NCBI GenBank assembly: GCA_013141115.1
Contig: JABFRP010000002.1
Location: forward strand, 1,662,647 to 1,726,646
DNA: 64,000 nucleotides
Origin: Ferruginibacter sp.
GTDB taxonomy: Bacteria; Bacteroidota; Bacteroidia; Chitinophagales; Chitinophagaceae
Reading direction: 5' to 3'
Within the stretch, counting starts at the first letter, position 1. Every line of letters starts with the position of its first letter. The notes beneath the pieces were generated by a model. It had not been told where the DNA came from, did no database searches, and saw only the letters and a list, made by a program, of their open reading frames with translations. Shown here in pieces: positions 23,887 to 33,513 of this stretch. The translations under genes and the position numbers were made by a program.

Positions 23887-24525
23887 TTATTTAGCGTTGT
23901 AAGGAAATTTTCTTGAGGCATTTCGCATTAAAGCGTTAACCAACCTGTCGGTACTGCTACCTACCGAGCCGGATGCATTGTAATCGTATTTCCACACTAA
24001 CTCGCCTTTTTTACCTTCGTTTATTGATATAGAAGTCTGTACATCATTAGTACTTCCCCACGATCCAAGTAACACACCTACAGCAATTGCCGCACCTTCA
24101 CTCATGGGCTTTTTCATGGCCGCACGGGAGGATATAACTGCATCAACTCCTAATAACTGGCAAAGCTCTTCTTTTGTTTTTGTTGCCATGGCATTATAAG
24201 ATATTCCGGCCTGGCTTAACAGGGCATTAGTTTTACTGATATCCTGAAAGCTTACAGTGTATTTATACTTATCACTTCTCTTTAAAAACCACGAATACAT
24301 TTTATCCTGAATATCCTTACCTGTATTTTCTTCTGCTTGTTTAATTTGTTCCGCAGTAGTTTTTTTCGTTTCATTGGGCCGAAGTTGAATACTAACTTCG
24401 GAAGGCAAAATGGCCACTGTTTTATGACTGGCAGTTTGGCTATCAAAATTCTGAGCTTTGTAAATGGTAGGGCCACAACTTGCCATAGTAATTATAGCAG
24501 AAACAGCAGCAATTAATCTTTTCAT
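23887..24525 (-). CDS. Unknown lipoprotein
   Basis: From the ATG at 24525 the protein has 212 residues with a lipoprotein signal (MKRLIAAVSAIITMASC, Cys17). The body includes a conserved-looking AAMKKPMSEGAAIAVGVLLG segment and ends SRKFPYNAK. Overall shape (lipid anchor, one alpha/beta domain with a Gly/Ala-rich hydrophobic stretch) recalls CsgG/GNA1162-type envelope lipoproteins, but I cannot establish this. Upstream codons are unlikely because they lack a signal. Confidence 0.8.
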   Translation of the reverse strand: MKRLIAAVSAIITMASCGPTIYKAQNFDSQTASHKTVAILPSEVSIQLRPNETKKTTAEQIKQAEENTGKDIQDKMYSWFLKRSDKYKYTVSFQDISKTNALLSQAGISYNAMATKTKEELCQLLGVDAVISSRAAMKKPMSEGAAIAVGVLLGSWGSTNDVQTSISINEGKKGELVWKYDYNASGSVGSSTDRLVNALMRNASRKFPYNAK

Positions 24526-24665
24526 AACTTTTTTTTTACAAATATAATAACAGCTCTCTTTTTTTTTTAAATGACTGTATGAATAGATTGAATAAAACAT
24601 TTTGTTAAATGTAAAAACTGATGAATGGAATGTTTACTTTTAATATGCAGAAGTAATAATTAAAC

Positions 24666-26405
24666 ATGAAGAAAATAGTAACAGCAATTTTTGTTATTGC
24701 GTATGGTGTTGTATCGGCACAAAATAATGTTAAGCCATTTATTAAATTAGTGGAGCCTCTAAAAGAAAAGAATAACGTAAAAGCAGCCCGTAATTTTTTA
24801 ATTGGCAGCACTTGCAAGAGTTGTAACCTTACAGTAAATGGAACTGTAGTAAAAGTATATCCAACCGGTGCATTTGCGTATGAGCTGAATTTAAAACCCG
24901 GTGATACCGCATTTAATTTAATCGCATTTTCAGCCCCCGGCCTGTCGCTTACAAAAAAAGTTTTGTATAACTATACTTTACCTGCACCACCCGACACCGT
25001 TAAAACTTTAGCTATTGCCAGTATAGAAACCTTTCCTGAAGGAAACCTGATGTTGCAACCCGGCGATAAAATAAAATTCAGAGTAAAAGCATTAACCCGT
25101 TGTACTGTTATTGCAGGTAAAAATATCCCCTTGTTTGAAATGCCGGTTGCTATGCCAGGCATTTACCAGGGCGAATATGTGGTAAAGGAAACTGATAGTT
25201 TTTTAGTAACTAAAATTGCCGTTACCATTACAGACAGCGCTGGAAAAAGTATAACCAAAGAAACAAAAAATACAATTTCCATGTTCTCTCCCTATAGCCC
25301 AACCATTGCCGTTACCAAAGGCAGGCTGGCGCATTTGTTATTTGGTTTGGGAGAGGATAGATTAGGTGGTGCAAAAATTGGCTATTTAGATTCGATGATA
25401 TTATTAAATGTAGTGGGTAAAGTAGATACCAAATATAAAGTGCAGTTATCAAAATACCGTACTGTTTATATTGATGATGACCAGGTACAATTTTTACCTA
25501 AAGGAAATTTTACACCAGAATCACTCACCAGTAATTTCAGGGCATATGGCGATTCTGTAAATGATTATGTAGGTATTGGTTTATCTGCAAGGCTGCCTTA
25601 TCAAAGTATGCAGTTAATTAATCCTTCTAAAATTGTGGTAGATATTTTTGGAGCTACTACAAATACCAACTGGATAACGCAACTGGAAAATGTAAAGGAA
25701 ATTAAAAATCTGTATTACGAACAAACGGCAGACGATATATTAAGGGTAACAATAGAATTAAAACATCAGCAACACTGGGGCCATAAAATATATTATCGGG
25801 GAAATATGCTGATGATAAAAGTAAAACGCCAGCCGGAAAATTTATCCTTAAATAAATTAACTATTGCAATAGATGCAGGCCATGGTGGTAGTAATACTGG
25901 GGCAGGCGGGCCAACGGGCTCATCAGAAAAAGCACTCACATTAGCAGTGTCATTAAAACTGCAAAAAGCATTAGAACAACAAGGTGTAAAAGTTATTATG
26001 ACAAGAACTAAAGAGCAGTTTTTTGATAATAAGGACCGCATTTTATTTTACAGAGATAGCACCCCTGATCTTTTAATAAGCATTCATTTAAATTCTTCTG
26101 CCGACCCGATAAGGGTTAGTGGCACCAGTACTTTTTACAGGTATATTGGTTTTAGAAATTTAAGTCATGATATTTATAAGCGCATGTTGGAATTGGATTT
26201 GAAAGAATATGGCAATACCGGCAGCTTTAATTTTATGCTCAATAGCCCGATAGAATATCCCAATGCTTTGGTGGAAACATTATTCCTCAGTAATCCCGAA
26301 GATGAAATGAAAATACTGGACGAAGGCTTTCAGCAGCAAATTGCTGAAAAGATAGTTTTAGGTATTAAAGATTTTTTAGAGGGTTGTAAAAAAGAAGAGA
26401 AGTAA
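24666..26405 (+). CDS. N-acetylmuramoyl-L-alanine amidase (AmiC/Amidase_3 type)
   Basis: The 579-residue protein has a signal peptide (1-18), a long N-terminal region (about 20-385) with beta-rich, Ig/AMIN-like character, and a C-terminal Amidase_3 domain (about 398-575). Zinc ligands are visible as His in IAIDAGHGG, Glu in SSEKALTLAV and His in LISIHLNSS; the final catalytic Glu is likely in the VETLFLSNPEDE segment. It cleaves the amide bond between MurNAc and the stem peptide during cell separation. It is a single gene divergent from the lipoprotein gene. Confidence 0.92.
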   Translation: MKKIVTAIFVIAYGVVSAQNNVKPFIKLVEPLKEKNNVKAARNFLIGSTCKSCNLTVNGTVVKVYPTGAFAYELNLKPGDTAFNLIAFSAPGLSLTKKVLYNYTLPAPPDTVKTLAIASIETFPEGNLMLQPGDKIKFRVKALTRCTVIAGKNIPLFEMPVAMPGIYQGEYVVKETDSFLVTKIAVTITDSAGKSITKETKNTISMFSPYSPTIAVTKGRLAHLLFGLGEDRLGGAKIGYLDSMILLNVVGKVDTKYKVQLSKYRTVYIDDDQVQFLPKGNFTPESLTSNFRAYGDSVNDYVGIGLSARLPYQSMQLINPSKIVVDIFGATTNTNWITQLENVKEIKNLYYEQTADDILRVTIELKHQQHWGHKIYYRGNMLMIKVKRQPENLSLNKLTIAIDAGHGGSNTGAGGPTGSSEKALTLAVSLKLQKALEQQGVKVIMTRTKEQFFDNKDRILFYRDSTPDLLISIHLNSSADPIRVSGTSTFYRYIGFRNLSHDIYKRMLELDLKEYGNTGSFNFMLNSPIEYPNALVETLFLSNPEDEMKILDEGFQQQIAEKIVLGIKDFLEGCKKEEK

Positions 26406-26503
26406 TATTTGTAACAGTTCTGTCTATTGCCGCAGGCGGCTTTAAATATAACACTTTAATAAAAGTAAATTTACGCAGTTCCTTTTCTTATTATTCTGTC
26501 AAA

Positions 26504-28480
26504 TTAATTTAAATCAGCCATTTTCTTTTTTATAGCTTCAATACGTGGGCCAGTTATTTTATCTTCCATTTGGGATGTTACAAATAGTTGATGAAGATTT
26601 TGATACCAACCTATAGATTTACTGTAATACATTATTGCCTTTTCTTTAGAAAAGTAAATAGCTTTTTTATTCCCTACCCAGTCGGCAAATTCTTCTCCTT
26701 TTATATCATCTAACCTTGCAGCCTCTTCTAAATAATAACCAAGTTCTGCATTATTTAATTTTAACCCCAGCTGCCTATTTTCCTTCCAGTAATCAGCGGT
26801 TGTAGAAGCAAACATAGCTTTCATTTCTTTTTCTTTGCTGGTATTTTCTTTAATCTGGCTACAGGCCAGTTTAAAGAATTCACTGGCTTTTAGTTCATCT
26901 TTTGGCCATCCGCCTGTACCTAAGCGGTAAGCAAGCGCTACTTTTTGTAACGGCGCAAATTCGTTATCATCTCTTTTAATAATTTCCTTAGCTATTTCAG
27001 TGGCTTTACTGCAGTTAGTTGGCGCTCCGCTGTTTCCCCAATAGCAATCAAAGTAGCGCATTAAATCGGCATTACTAATATAACCTCTATTATTTATCAT
27101 AGAGTCGTATGAATTTGCATAGGCTTTTACATTTTGTAAAATAGTTTTTTGTTGAGCCACCGTTAGCCTTTTTGCAAAAGCCGGGTTATTTAAGCTAAGC
27201 TTAGCCACCGATACACTCATACTGTTGACAAACTGTTTATCGGCATTATTTTTTTCTAAACATTTCAAATAATAAGTGAAGCAACTGGTATCTCCCAGCA
27301 GCTCCATTTTTTGACCTAAATTATCCCAGCTAAGTAATCCATAATAAGCATCATCACCTTGTAAAGAAAAGGCCTGTGCCATATTCAATAATCGCTTTTT
27401 AGAAAATAATTTTAGCTTATTGGTATGCCTGATCATAATATAGCGTAATTCCCCTGCTGCATTTATATCTCCATTTTTTGCAGCATACGCATATACATTA
27501 GCCTTGGCACTTACACACAAATCGGTGTTGTTTTCATTTATGGTATTATAGCTGGCAGGTAACTTAAAATCCCATAAGCTGTCTCTATTGTATATTTCTA
27601 ATAATTTTTTATACGCTCTTTCATCACCTTTTGTAGCATCGTTATGGTTGGTAGCGGAGTGTAAAAAAAGAAATACATTTTCAAACTCCAGCATGTTTTT
27701 TTCTTTTTTTGCAATTTTTATTTCGCCAGCCAAACACAAGCTTAAACTGCAATAGGTTGCATCATAATTATTATTGATAGCTCTGCTTAAATCGCTGGCA
27801 TATCCCTCGCCATCTAAAGCCATTTGTGCTACAATTACTTTTGCATAATTATCTTCAATACCGGTTGAATGATTGGCTTCGTTATAATACCAGGCAAACT
27901 TTTCTTTTGCTGTTGCAAATACGGGTGGGGTATATATTGTTTGTAGTGGATTTTGTTTTAATTCCGTCAATCTGTTTTTAAAATAAGCTAACCGTATTTG
28001 TCTTGCTCTTTCTTTTTCCGCTGCTTCCAATCTTGCTTTTTCTTGTAACTGGCGGTTATACTCCGCTTCTAAACGTTGTTGTTCTTTTTGCCGTTGTAAT
28101 TCTCTTTCTTGTTGTAAAGCTTTGGCTCTTCTTTCTTCCTCATAATTTCTTTCCTGATAATTTACTGTTTGCTGGTAAGATGGCCCCCAGCTTTGGTAAC
28201 AAGTACGGCAGGGCATAGCCCAACTATTACCACCACCTGAGGAAGAAGGATTACTACGGCTACTATTTGAGGAAGAGGAGGATGAGCTGTACGAAGAACT
28301 TGAGCTGGAAACAACTCTTGAACTATAAGTGGTAATGGTATATCTGTCTGGCACACTAAAAGCCCGTTGTGTAGCCTGGCTAAGTCTGTTATAATCGGCG
28401 TATGAGCCAGATTGCGCTGTAGCTGAGGTAACAATAAAAAAATACAACACAAATGATAGTGTACAAAGTTGCTTCCTCAT
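26504..28480 (-). CDS. Secreted Ser-rich/coiled-coil protein with helical repeats
   Basis: The 658-residue protein has a Sec signal (1-22), a Ser-rich low-complexity stretch (about 53-80, nearly all Ser with Asn and Gly), a short Cys-containing segment (CRTCYQSW), a charged Gln/Glu/Arg coiled coil (about 112-175) and then a long helical region resembling TPR or Sel1-like repeats (for example ALAYRLGTGGWPKDELKASEFFKLAC near 515-540). No catalytic motif is seen. Function unknown. Confidence 0.75.
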   Translation of the reverse strand: MRKQLCTLSFVLYFFIVTSATAQSGSYADYNRLSQATQRAFSVPDRYTITTYSSRVVSSSSSSYSSSSSSSNSSRSNPSSSGGGNSWAMPCRTCYQSWGPSYQQTVNYQERNYEEERRAKALQQERELQRQKEQQRLEAEYNRQLQEKARLEAAEKERARQIRLAYFKNRLTELKQNPLQTIYTPPVFATAKEKFAWYYNEANHSTGIEDNYAKVIVAQMALDGEGYASDLSRAINNNYDATYCSLSLCLAGEIKIAKKEKNMLEFENVFLFLHSATNHNDATKGDERAYKKLLEIYNRDSLWDFKLPASYNTINENNTDLCVSAKANVYAYAAKNGDINAAGELRYIMIRHTNKLKLFSKKRLLNMAQAFSLQGDDAYYGLLSWDNLGQKMELLGDTSCFTYYLKCLEKNNADKQFVNSMSVSVAKLSLNNPAFAKRLTVAQQKTILQNVKAYANSYDSMINNRGYISNADLMRYFDCYWGNSGAPTNCSKATEIAKEIIKRDDNEFAPLQKVALAYRLGTGGWPKDELKASEFFKLACSQIKENTSKEKEMKAMFASTTADYWKENRQLGLKLNNAELGYYLEEAARLDDIKGEEFADWVGNKKAIYFSKEKAIMYYSKSIGWYQNLHQLFVTSQMEDKITGPRIEAIKKKMADLN

Positions 28481-28519
28481 AATTTTTTTTCGAATTTAAG
28501 ATTGTATTTAAAGTAGTTC

Positions 28520-28539
28520 AATACCCTCAACAAGGTATT
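28520..28539. promoter_or_regulatory. AATACC-GGTATT inverted motif upstream of 28480 gene
   Basis: A 20-nt motif reading AATACC(N7)GGGTATT on the minus strand lies 40 bases before the start of the minus-strand gene. A copy with the same arms and near-identical flank is at 50574-50593, 44 bases before another minus-strand secreted-protein gene. Possible shared operator; unproven. Confidence 0.35.
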
Positions 28540-28620
28540 TTACACGGTTCAAATACATTACTGTTTAAAAGATAAAACAACATTGTTCTGTTAAAAAGGT
28601 TGCACGCTGCTGCAGCTATT

Positions 28621-30084
28621 CTAAAACCCCGGTACTATCAGCGGCAGCAGCAGCCAGCTAAATAATGTAATCAGTACCACACAAACAATATTTAACACAA
28701 AACCTGTTTTAAGCATTTGGCTTAACTTAATGTGGCCGCTGGCAAATACAATAGCGTTAGGCGGCGTACCCATCGGTAACATACCAGCGCAGCTAGCCCC
28801 CAGCGTCATTGGTATACCCAGCAACAAGGGGTTAATATGCAACGCATCTGCAACCGCAGAAATTACCGGTGCCATTACAATTACCTGGGCAATATTGCTC
28901 ATTATCTCACTTAAAAAAACAGATATCAATGTTACCATAAAAATGAGTACCAAAATATTACTTGTAGCAAAACCTGCAATATACACACCCAGGCTTTGCA
29001 TTAGTTTTGCATCTTCTAAAGATTTTGCCAGGGCAATACCTCCACCAAACAGTAATAAAATACCCCAGGCCATATTTTTGGTATCGCTCCATTCCAACAG
29101 GCGTTCATCAGGTTCTTCTTTAGTTCTGCCGCTGGGTATAATAAATAAACTGATAGCACCAATTAGTGCAATAATGGTATCATCTAATTGAATTAATTTT
29201 TGAGTGGCGTTAATAATATCTTTAGTGATCCACAAAAATGCAGTGCTGCAAAAAATGATCAAAACTCTTTTTTCCTGCCGGGATAAGGGCCCCATTTCTT
29301 TTAATTCGGCATCAATATAGTTTCTGCCATCAATGCTATGGGCAAGATGATTGGGGTACAACCATTTTACCATTACAAAATAAAGCGACAGTAATAAAAG
29401 AATAGCTAATGGCATGCACAGCAGCATCCATTTTACAAAGTCGATACCGTGTTTATAATGTTCGTTAAGGTGCCGTACATAAGCCACATTGGGTGGGGTG
29501 CCAATAATGGTTGCTATGCCACCAAAATTGCTGGCATAAGCAAGCGACAGCATAAGGGTTAAAGAAAAATTTTTGATATTGGCATCAGTATTAGCATGTT
29601 TGCTGATAACATGAATTACTGAAGATGCAATGGGGAACATCATCATGGTGGTGGCTGTATTGCTCAGCCACATACTTAAAAAGCCCGTGGATAAAATAAA
29701 ACCCAGGATGATATTGTTACCATTGGTGCCGGTGAATTTTATAATGCTTAAAGCAATGCGTTTGTGCAGGTACCATTTTTCAATAGCCATACCCAAAAAA
29801 AAGCCGCCCATAAAAAGGTAGATGATAGAATCGGAATAGGCTTTGGAAGTTTCTTTAATGGTATTGATATTAAGCAAGGGATATAAAACCAACGGCACCA
29901 ATGCCACTACCGCAAGAGGCATGGCATCTAAAACCCACCAGCTTATCATTAGTGCAGCAACAGCCAATACTAATTTGGCTTTAAAAGCCAGCCCCAAAGG
30001 GTTAGCAAAAAAGAAAAATAAGCAAAGAAAAATACCGGCAAGCAGGGCGGCTTCTTTTTTATGGCGCTTAAAAAATTCTTTCAT
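28621..30084 (-). CDS. DASS-family (SLC13-like) anion transporter
   Basis: The 487-residue protein has about 11-12 TM segments and two internally related Na+/carboxylate-binding motifs: SNTATTMMMFPIA with GTPPNVAYV in the first half, and SNIAQVIVMAPV with MGTPPNAIVFASG in the second. This is the divalent anion:Na+ symporter family (citrate, succinate, sulfate). Substrate cannot be read from sequence; a C4-dicarboxylate would fit the nearby malate:quinone oxidoreductase, though they are not linked in one operon. Confidence 0.92.
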   Translation of the reverse strand: MKEFFKRHKKEAALLAGIFLCLFFFFANPLGLAFKAKLVLAVAALMISWWVLDAMPLAVVALVPLVLYPLLNINTIKETSKAYSDSIIYLFMGGFFLGMAIEKWYLHKRIALSIIKFTGTNGNNIILGFILSTGFLSMWLSNTATTMMMFPIASSVIHVISKHANTDANIKNFSLTLMLSLAYASNFGGIATIIGTPPNVAYVRHLNEHYKHGIDFVKWMLLCMPLAILLLLSLYFVMVKWLYPNHLAHSIDGRNYIDAELKEMGPLSRQEKRVLIIFCSTAFLWITKDIINATQKLIQLDDTIIALIGAISLFIIPSGRTKEEPDERLLEWSDTKNMAWGILLLFGGGIALAKSLEDAKLMQSLGVYIAGFATSNILVLIFMVTLISVFLSEIMSNIAQVIVMAPVISAVADALHINPLLLGIPMTLGASCAGMLPMGTPPNAIVFASGHIKLSQMLKTGFVLNIVCVVLITLFSWLLLPLIVPGF

Positions 30085-30147
30085 GAAGTTTTTTATGTGA
30101 TGGCCAAATTATAACAGTTTTAGCAATATACTAATGTTGCTTAAAAC

Positions 30148-30155
30148 TAAATTTG
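30148..30155 (+). promoter_or_regulatory. -7 promoter element of the CMD-family gene
   Basis: TAAATTTG fits TAnnTTTG and lies 22 bases before the start codon at 30178. A matching -33 TTTG at correct spacing is not seen. Confidence 0.5.
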
Positions 30156-30177
30156 TGTTTCATTAATAATAAAAACT

Positions 30178-30537
30178 ATGAGCAACTTAGTAACAGAGTT
30201 TAACGATTACCGCACAAAAATGAACGAGGTTATTTTAAGTAAAGATAACCTGGTGATAAAACGTCTTTGGAATTTAGACACCAATACTTATGCTGAAGGT
30301 GCCTTGGATGTAAAAACAAAAGAACTGCTTGGCCTTGTTGCCAGTATGGTACTACGCTGCGATGATTGTATAAAATACCATTTGGGCAAATCGCATGAGC
30401 TGGGTATTAATACCGAGCAGATGTACGAAGTGTTTGCTGTAGCTAATATTGTAGGCGGCACCATTGTAGTGCCACATACCCGCCGGGCAGCGGAATATTG
30501 GGAGGAACTGAACAAAAATATTGAGGAGGCCCTTTAA
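30178..30537 (+). CDS. Carboxymuconolactone decarboxylase (AhpD-like) family protein
   Basis: The 119-residue all-helical protein carries the AhpD-type redox motif C61-DD-C64 followed by IKYH68, in the order CxxC...H of CMD-family thiol enzymes. It is likely a small disulfide reductase or peroxidase-like protein rather than a lactone decarboxylase. It lies 54 bases before the korB-like gene, where the alpha subunit of the oxidoreductase would be expected, so it may be co-transcribed with it. Confidence 0.9.
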   Translation: MSNLVTEFNDYRTKMNEVILSKDNLVIKRLWNLDTNTYAEGALDVKTKELLGLVASMVLRCDDCIKYHLGKSHELGINTEQMYEVFAVANIVGGTIVVPHTRRAAEYWEELNKNIEEAL

Positions 30538-30591
30538 ACATTGATGATTGAACATTTATTTTAGTTAACTTTATGCCCCAATTAATCAATT

Positions 30592-31632
30592 ATGTCAGAC
30601 ACAGCAACGATAGCTACAGCTACCCCACTAACCGCCAAAGATTTTGTAACCGACCAGGAAGTTCGCTGGTGCCCCGGATGCGGCGACTATTCGATTTTAG
30701 CGCAGGTGCAAAAGATAATGCCAACGCTTGGTATTCCTAAAGAAAATATTGTAATTGTAAGTGGTATCGGTTGCAGCAGCCGCTTTCCGTATTACATGAA
30801 CACTTATGGTATGCATAGCATTCACGGCAGGGCAACAGCAGTTGCCAGCGGCTTAAAAGCAGCAAGGCCCGAGCTAAGTGTGTGGGTGGTAACTGGTGAT
30901 GGCGATAGTTTAAGTATTGGAGGTAACCATACCATTCATTTGCTGCGCAGAAATTTCGACATAAATATTTTGTTGTTCAATAACCAGATATATGGTTTAA
31001 CCAAAGGACAATACTCTCCTACATCAGAAGAAAATAAGATCACCAAATCATCACCTTTTGGAAGTATCGATCATCCATTTAACCCACTGGCTTTAGCAAT
31101 GGGTGCCGATGCAAGTTTTATTGCACGCAGTATGGATAGAGATCCTAAACATTTACAAGCCATGTTGCTTCGCTCACAAGCTCATAAAGGCGCTTCGTTT
31201 TTAGAGATCTATCAAAACTGTAACATTTTTAATGATGGAGCTTTTGAGATATTTACGGAAAAAGGTAGCAAGGCAGAAGAGGTGTTATTTTTAGAGCAGG
31301 GCAAACCATTAGTATTTGGTGCCACACAAAATAAAGGGATTAAGTTAGATGGTTTTAAACCGGTGATTGTTGACCTTGCCGCTGGTGCAAGTACTGATGA
31401 TTTGTGGATACATGATGAAAAGGATTTTTACAAAGCACAAATATTGATCCGCATGTTTGATGACCCTAAACTGGCCGGGCATTTACCACGTCCATTTGGT
31501 GTTTTTTATGAAACTGAAAGAGCATGCTACGAAAACAGTATGCAATTACAGATAGATGATATTATTGCTAAAAAAGGAAAAGGAGATCTGGATAAATTAC
31601 TAAGAGGTAATGAAACCTGGGTGATTAGTTAA
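30592..31632 (+). CDS. korB: 2-oxoacid:ferredoxin oxidoreductase, beta subunit (KorB-like)
   Basis: The 346-residue protein has the N-terminal WCPGCGDYSIL segment (near residues 26-37) and a thiamine diphosphate site GDGDSLSIGGNH followed by NNQIYGLTKGQYSPTS (about 103-145). These are features of the beta subunit of 2-oxoglutarate/2-oxoacid:ferredoxin oxidoreductases, which oxidatively decarboxylate 2-oxoacids with CoA and ferredoxin. The gamma/alpha subunit normally encoded just upstream is missing here. A perfect terminator follows at 31655. Confidence 0.93.
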   Translation: MSDTATIATATPLTAKDFVTDQEVRWCPGCGDYSILAQVQKIMPTLGIPKENIVIVSGIGCSSRFPYYMNTYGMHSIHGRATAVASGLKAARPELSVWVVTGDGDSLSIGGNHTIHLLRRNFDINILLFNNQIYGLTKGQYSPTSEENKITKSSPFGSIDHPFNPLALAMGADASFIARSMDRDPKHLQAMLLRSQAHKGASFLEIYQNCNIFNDGAFEIFTEKGSKAEEVLFLEQGKPLVFGATQNKGIKLDGFKPVIVDLAAGASTDDLWIHDEKDFYKAQILIRMFDDPKLAGHLPRPFGVFYETERACYENSMQLQIDDIIAKKGKGDLDKLLRGNETWVIS

Positions 31633-31654
31633 TAAGCTCACTTAATAATATTTT

Positions 31655-31685
31655 ATAGCGGCAAATAATTTGCCGCTATTTTTTT
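31655..31685 (+). terminator. Terminator after korB
   Basis: An 11-bp perfect stem (31655-31665 with 31669-31679) with a 3-nt loop is followed by a T-run. Confidence 0.92.
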
Positions 31686-31730
31686 GAGCAGCGTTTTATA
31701 TGATTAAAGTATCTTATTAAAAAATATAAA

Positions 31731-32330
31731 ATGAACTTAAAAAAAATATTGATATTACCTGTTGGGTTTATTTTAATTCATGTATTGTACATAGGTTGTT
31801 GCAAATGTGTGGAGGGGGATTTTTACCGAGAACTTTCGTCGATAAATGCACTGCATTACAGTAAATTAACCAATACAGGTTTAGATACAGTTTATATAAA
31901 AGATACCCTTTTCACATCCTTATTGGTAAGATTTAATTACATATCAAAGGGTAAGCATAACCCTTTTAAGCAGCTGGTAAATGGAGCTTATGCCACCAGT
32001 TGTAATTGTAATACTGGCGACTTAGGCTACAAGTATAATATAGATTCTATAGAGATTACCAGTAATAAAAATTTTAATGGAGTTTCTGCAGGTACGAACA
32101 TTGCCGGTTTTTTTAAAGGGTTATACTTTTACACCACCTCCGGGATACCGCAATATTTGCCAGTGCAACAAATGCTTGACAGCTTAAATAAGAACCGTCA
32201 TTTTGATAACCTTGAATTAATTACCTCAACTTTACCCGGACCGGAAAAAAATCATATTATAAAATACACTGTGTACAGTAACACCAAACAGTATGCTGCT
32301 ACATCAAGAAAGGTTGCTGTTTGGCAATAA
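31731..32330 (+). CDS. Unknown lipoprotein-like protein
   Basis: The 199-residue protein has a hydrophobic signal (5-22) ending in a Cys cluster (GCCKCVEGDFY), so it is either a lipoprotein or an exported Cys-rich protein. It also has a later CNCNTGD segment and otherwise mixed beta-like sequence. I do not recognise a domain. It stands between two terminators and is probably monocistronic. Confidence 0.75.
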   Translation: MNLKKILILPVGFILIHVLYIGCCKCVEGDFYRELSSINALHYSKLTNTGLDTVYIKDTLFTSLLVRFNYISKGKHNPFKQLVNGAYATSCNCNTGDLGYKYNIDSIEITSNKNFNGVSAGTNIAGFFKGLYFYTTSGIPQYLPVQQMLDSLNKNRHFDNLELITSTLPGPEKNHIIKYTVYSNTKQYAATSRKVAVWQ

Positions 32331-32357
32331 AAAAGCCGGGTATAGATCCGGCTTTTT
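32330..32357. terminator. Bidirectional terminator
   Basis: AAAAAGCCGG (32330-32339) pairs with CCGGCTTTTT (32348-32357) across an 8-nt loop between convergent genes; it is symmetric enough to work on both strands. Confidence 0.9.
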
Positions 32358-32421
32358 ACAAAATCAATCTTCGAATCAATCTACTGCATGTTCAGGTCTT
32401 CGCTTGCTGATGGAGAGTTTT

Positions 32422-33414
32422 TTATAACAACTTATTTGCCATCAAATACTCCGCAATTTGTACCGCATTTGTTGCAGCACCTTTACGTAAATTATCACTC
32501 ACTATCCAGCAGTTTAAAGTATTAGGTTGAGATTCGTCTCTTCTTATCCTGCCAACAAAAGTGTCATCTTTTTCGTGTGCCGTTAATGGCATTGGATAAA
32601 CTGCATTGGCAATATCATCCTGCACAATTACACCTGGAGCTTTGCTTAGTAAATCTTTTACTTCCTGCAAATCAAAGTCATTTTCAAATTCAATATTTAC
32701 AGCTTCGCTATGCCCGCCCATTACTGGTATGCGAACTGTGGTAGCAGTTACTTTAATGTTAGCATCACCAATAATTTTAACCGTTTCAAGGGTCATTTTC
32801 ATTTCTTCTTTGGTATAACCGTTTTCTAAAAAAACATCAATTTGGGGAATAGCATTCAGATCAATTGGATATTTATAAGCCATCGGACCATCAGTAATTC
32901 CTTTTCTTTCATTCATCAATTGTTCTACCGCTTTTACACCGGTACCGGTAACACTTTGGTATGTGCTTACCACTACTCGTTTAATTTTATATTTATCATG
33001 CAATGGTTTTAATACTACCACCATTTGAATAGTTGAACAGTTAGGGTTGGCAATAATTTTATCTGCTGCAGTTAATACGTTGGCATTTACTTCAGGCACT
33101 ACTAATTTTTTGGTAGGGTCCATGCGCCATGCACTGGAGTTGTCAATAACGGTAATGCCGGCTTCAGCAAATTTGGGTGCTAATTCTAATGAAGTGCCAC
33201 CACCTGCAGAAAAGATAGCCACATTGGGTTTGGCAGCAATTGCATCAGCAAAGCCCACTACTTTAATTTTTTTTCCCTTAAATTCCACTTCCTTGCCAAT
33301 AGATTTTTCCGATGCAACCGGAATTAATTCGTCCACCGGAAAATTTCTTTCTGCCAATACCTGTAACATTTTTGTGCCTACCAAGCCAGTGGCACCTACT
33401 ACTGCAACTTTCAT
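32422..33414 (-). CDS. asd: Aspartate-semialdehyde dehydrogenase
   Basis: The 330-residue enzyme begins with the NADP-binding motif VAVVGATGLVGTKMLQVL, has the catalytic Cys126 in NPNCSTIQ, and the active-site His likely in the MGGHSEAVN segment, with RIRRDES near the C-terminus. It reduces aspartyl phosphate to the semialdehyde for Lys/diaminopimelate, Thr and Met. The ATG at 33414 has a purine-rich site (GGGGGGAA, 33422-33429 on the minus strand). Upstream is a leader with promoter, 19-codon ORF and terminator (33459-33613), so expression is probably attenuated. Confidence 0.96.
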   Translation of the reverse strand: MKVAVVGATGLVGTKMLQVLAERNFPVDELIPVASEKSIGKEVEFKGKKIKVVGFADAIAAKPNVAIFSAGGGTSLELAPKFAEAGITVIDNSSAWRMDPTKKLVVPEVNANVLTAADKIIANPNCSTIQMVVVLKPLHDKYKIKRVVVSTYQSVTGTGVKAVEQLMNERKGITDGPMAYKYPIDLNAIPQIDVFLENGYTKEEMKMTLETVKIIGDANIKVTATTVRIPVMGGHSEAVNIEFENDFDLQEVKDLLSKAPGVIVQDDIANAVYPMPLTAHEKDDTFVGRIRRDESQPNTLNCWIVSDNLRKGAATNAVQIAEYLMANKLL

Positions 33415-33458
33415 ATTTTGTTCCCCCCGATTCTCTTTTTAAAGAGATTTTTTTGGTT

Positions 33459-33489
33459 AAAAAAAAGCCTTCCCATTTTAGGAAGGCCT
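33459..33489 (-). terminator. Leader terminator (possible attenuator) before asd
   Basis: On the minus strand a 7-bp GC-rich stem (33487-33481 with 33473-33467) and loop are followed by a run of T (33466-33459). It lies between the only recognisable promoter and the asd start (33414). No second promoter is visible in the 45 bases after it, so asd must be read through it. Confidence 0.8.
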
Positions 33490-33513
33490 GTACTTATTTT
33501 AAATATAAAACAA

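Noticed and set aside
26425..26442. GCCGC-GCGGC hairpin as amidase terminator
   Set aside because: The loop would be only two bases or the stem four pairs, with a poor T-run; not convincing.
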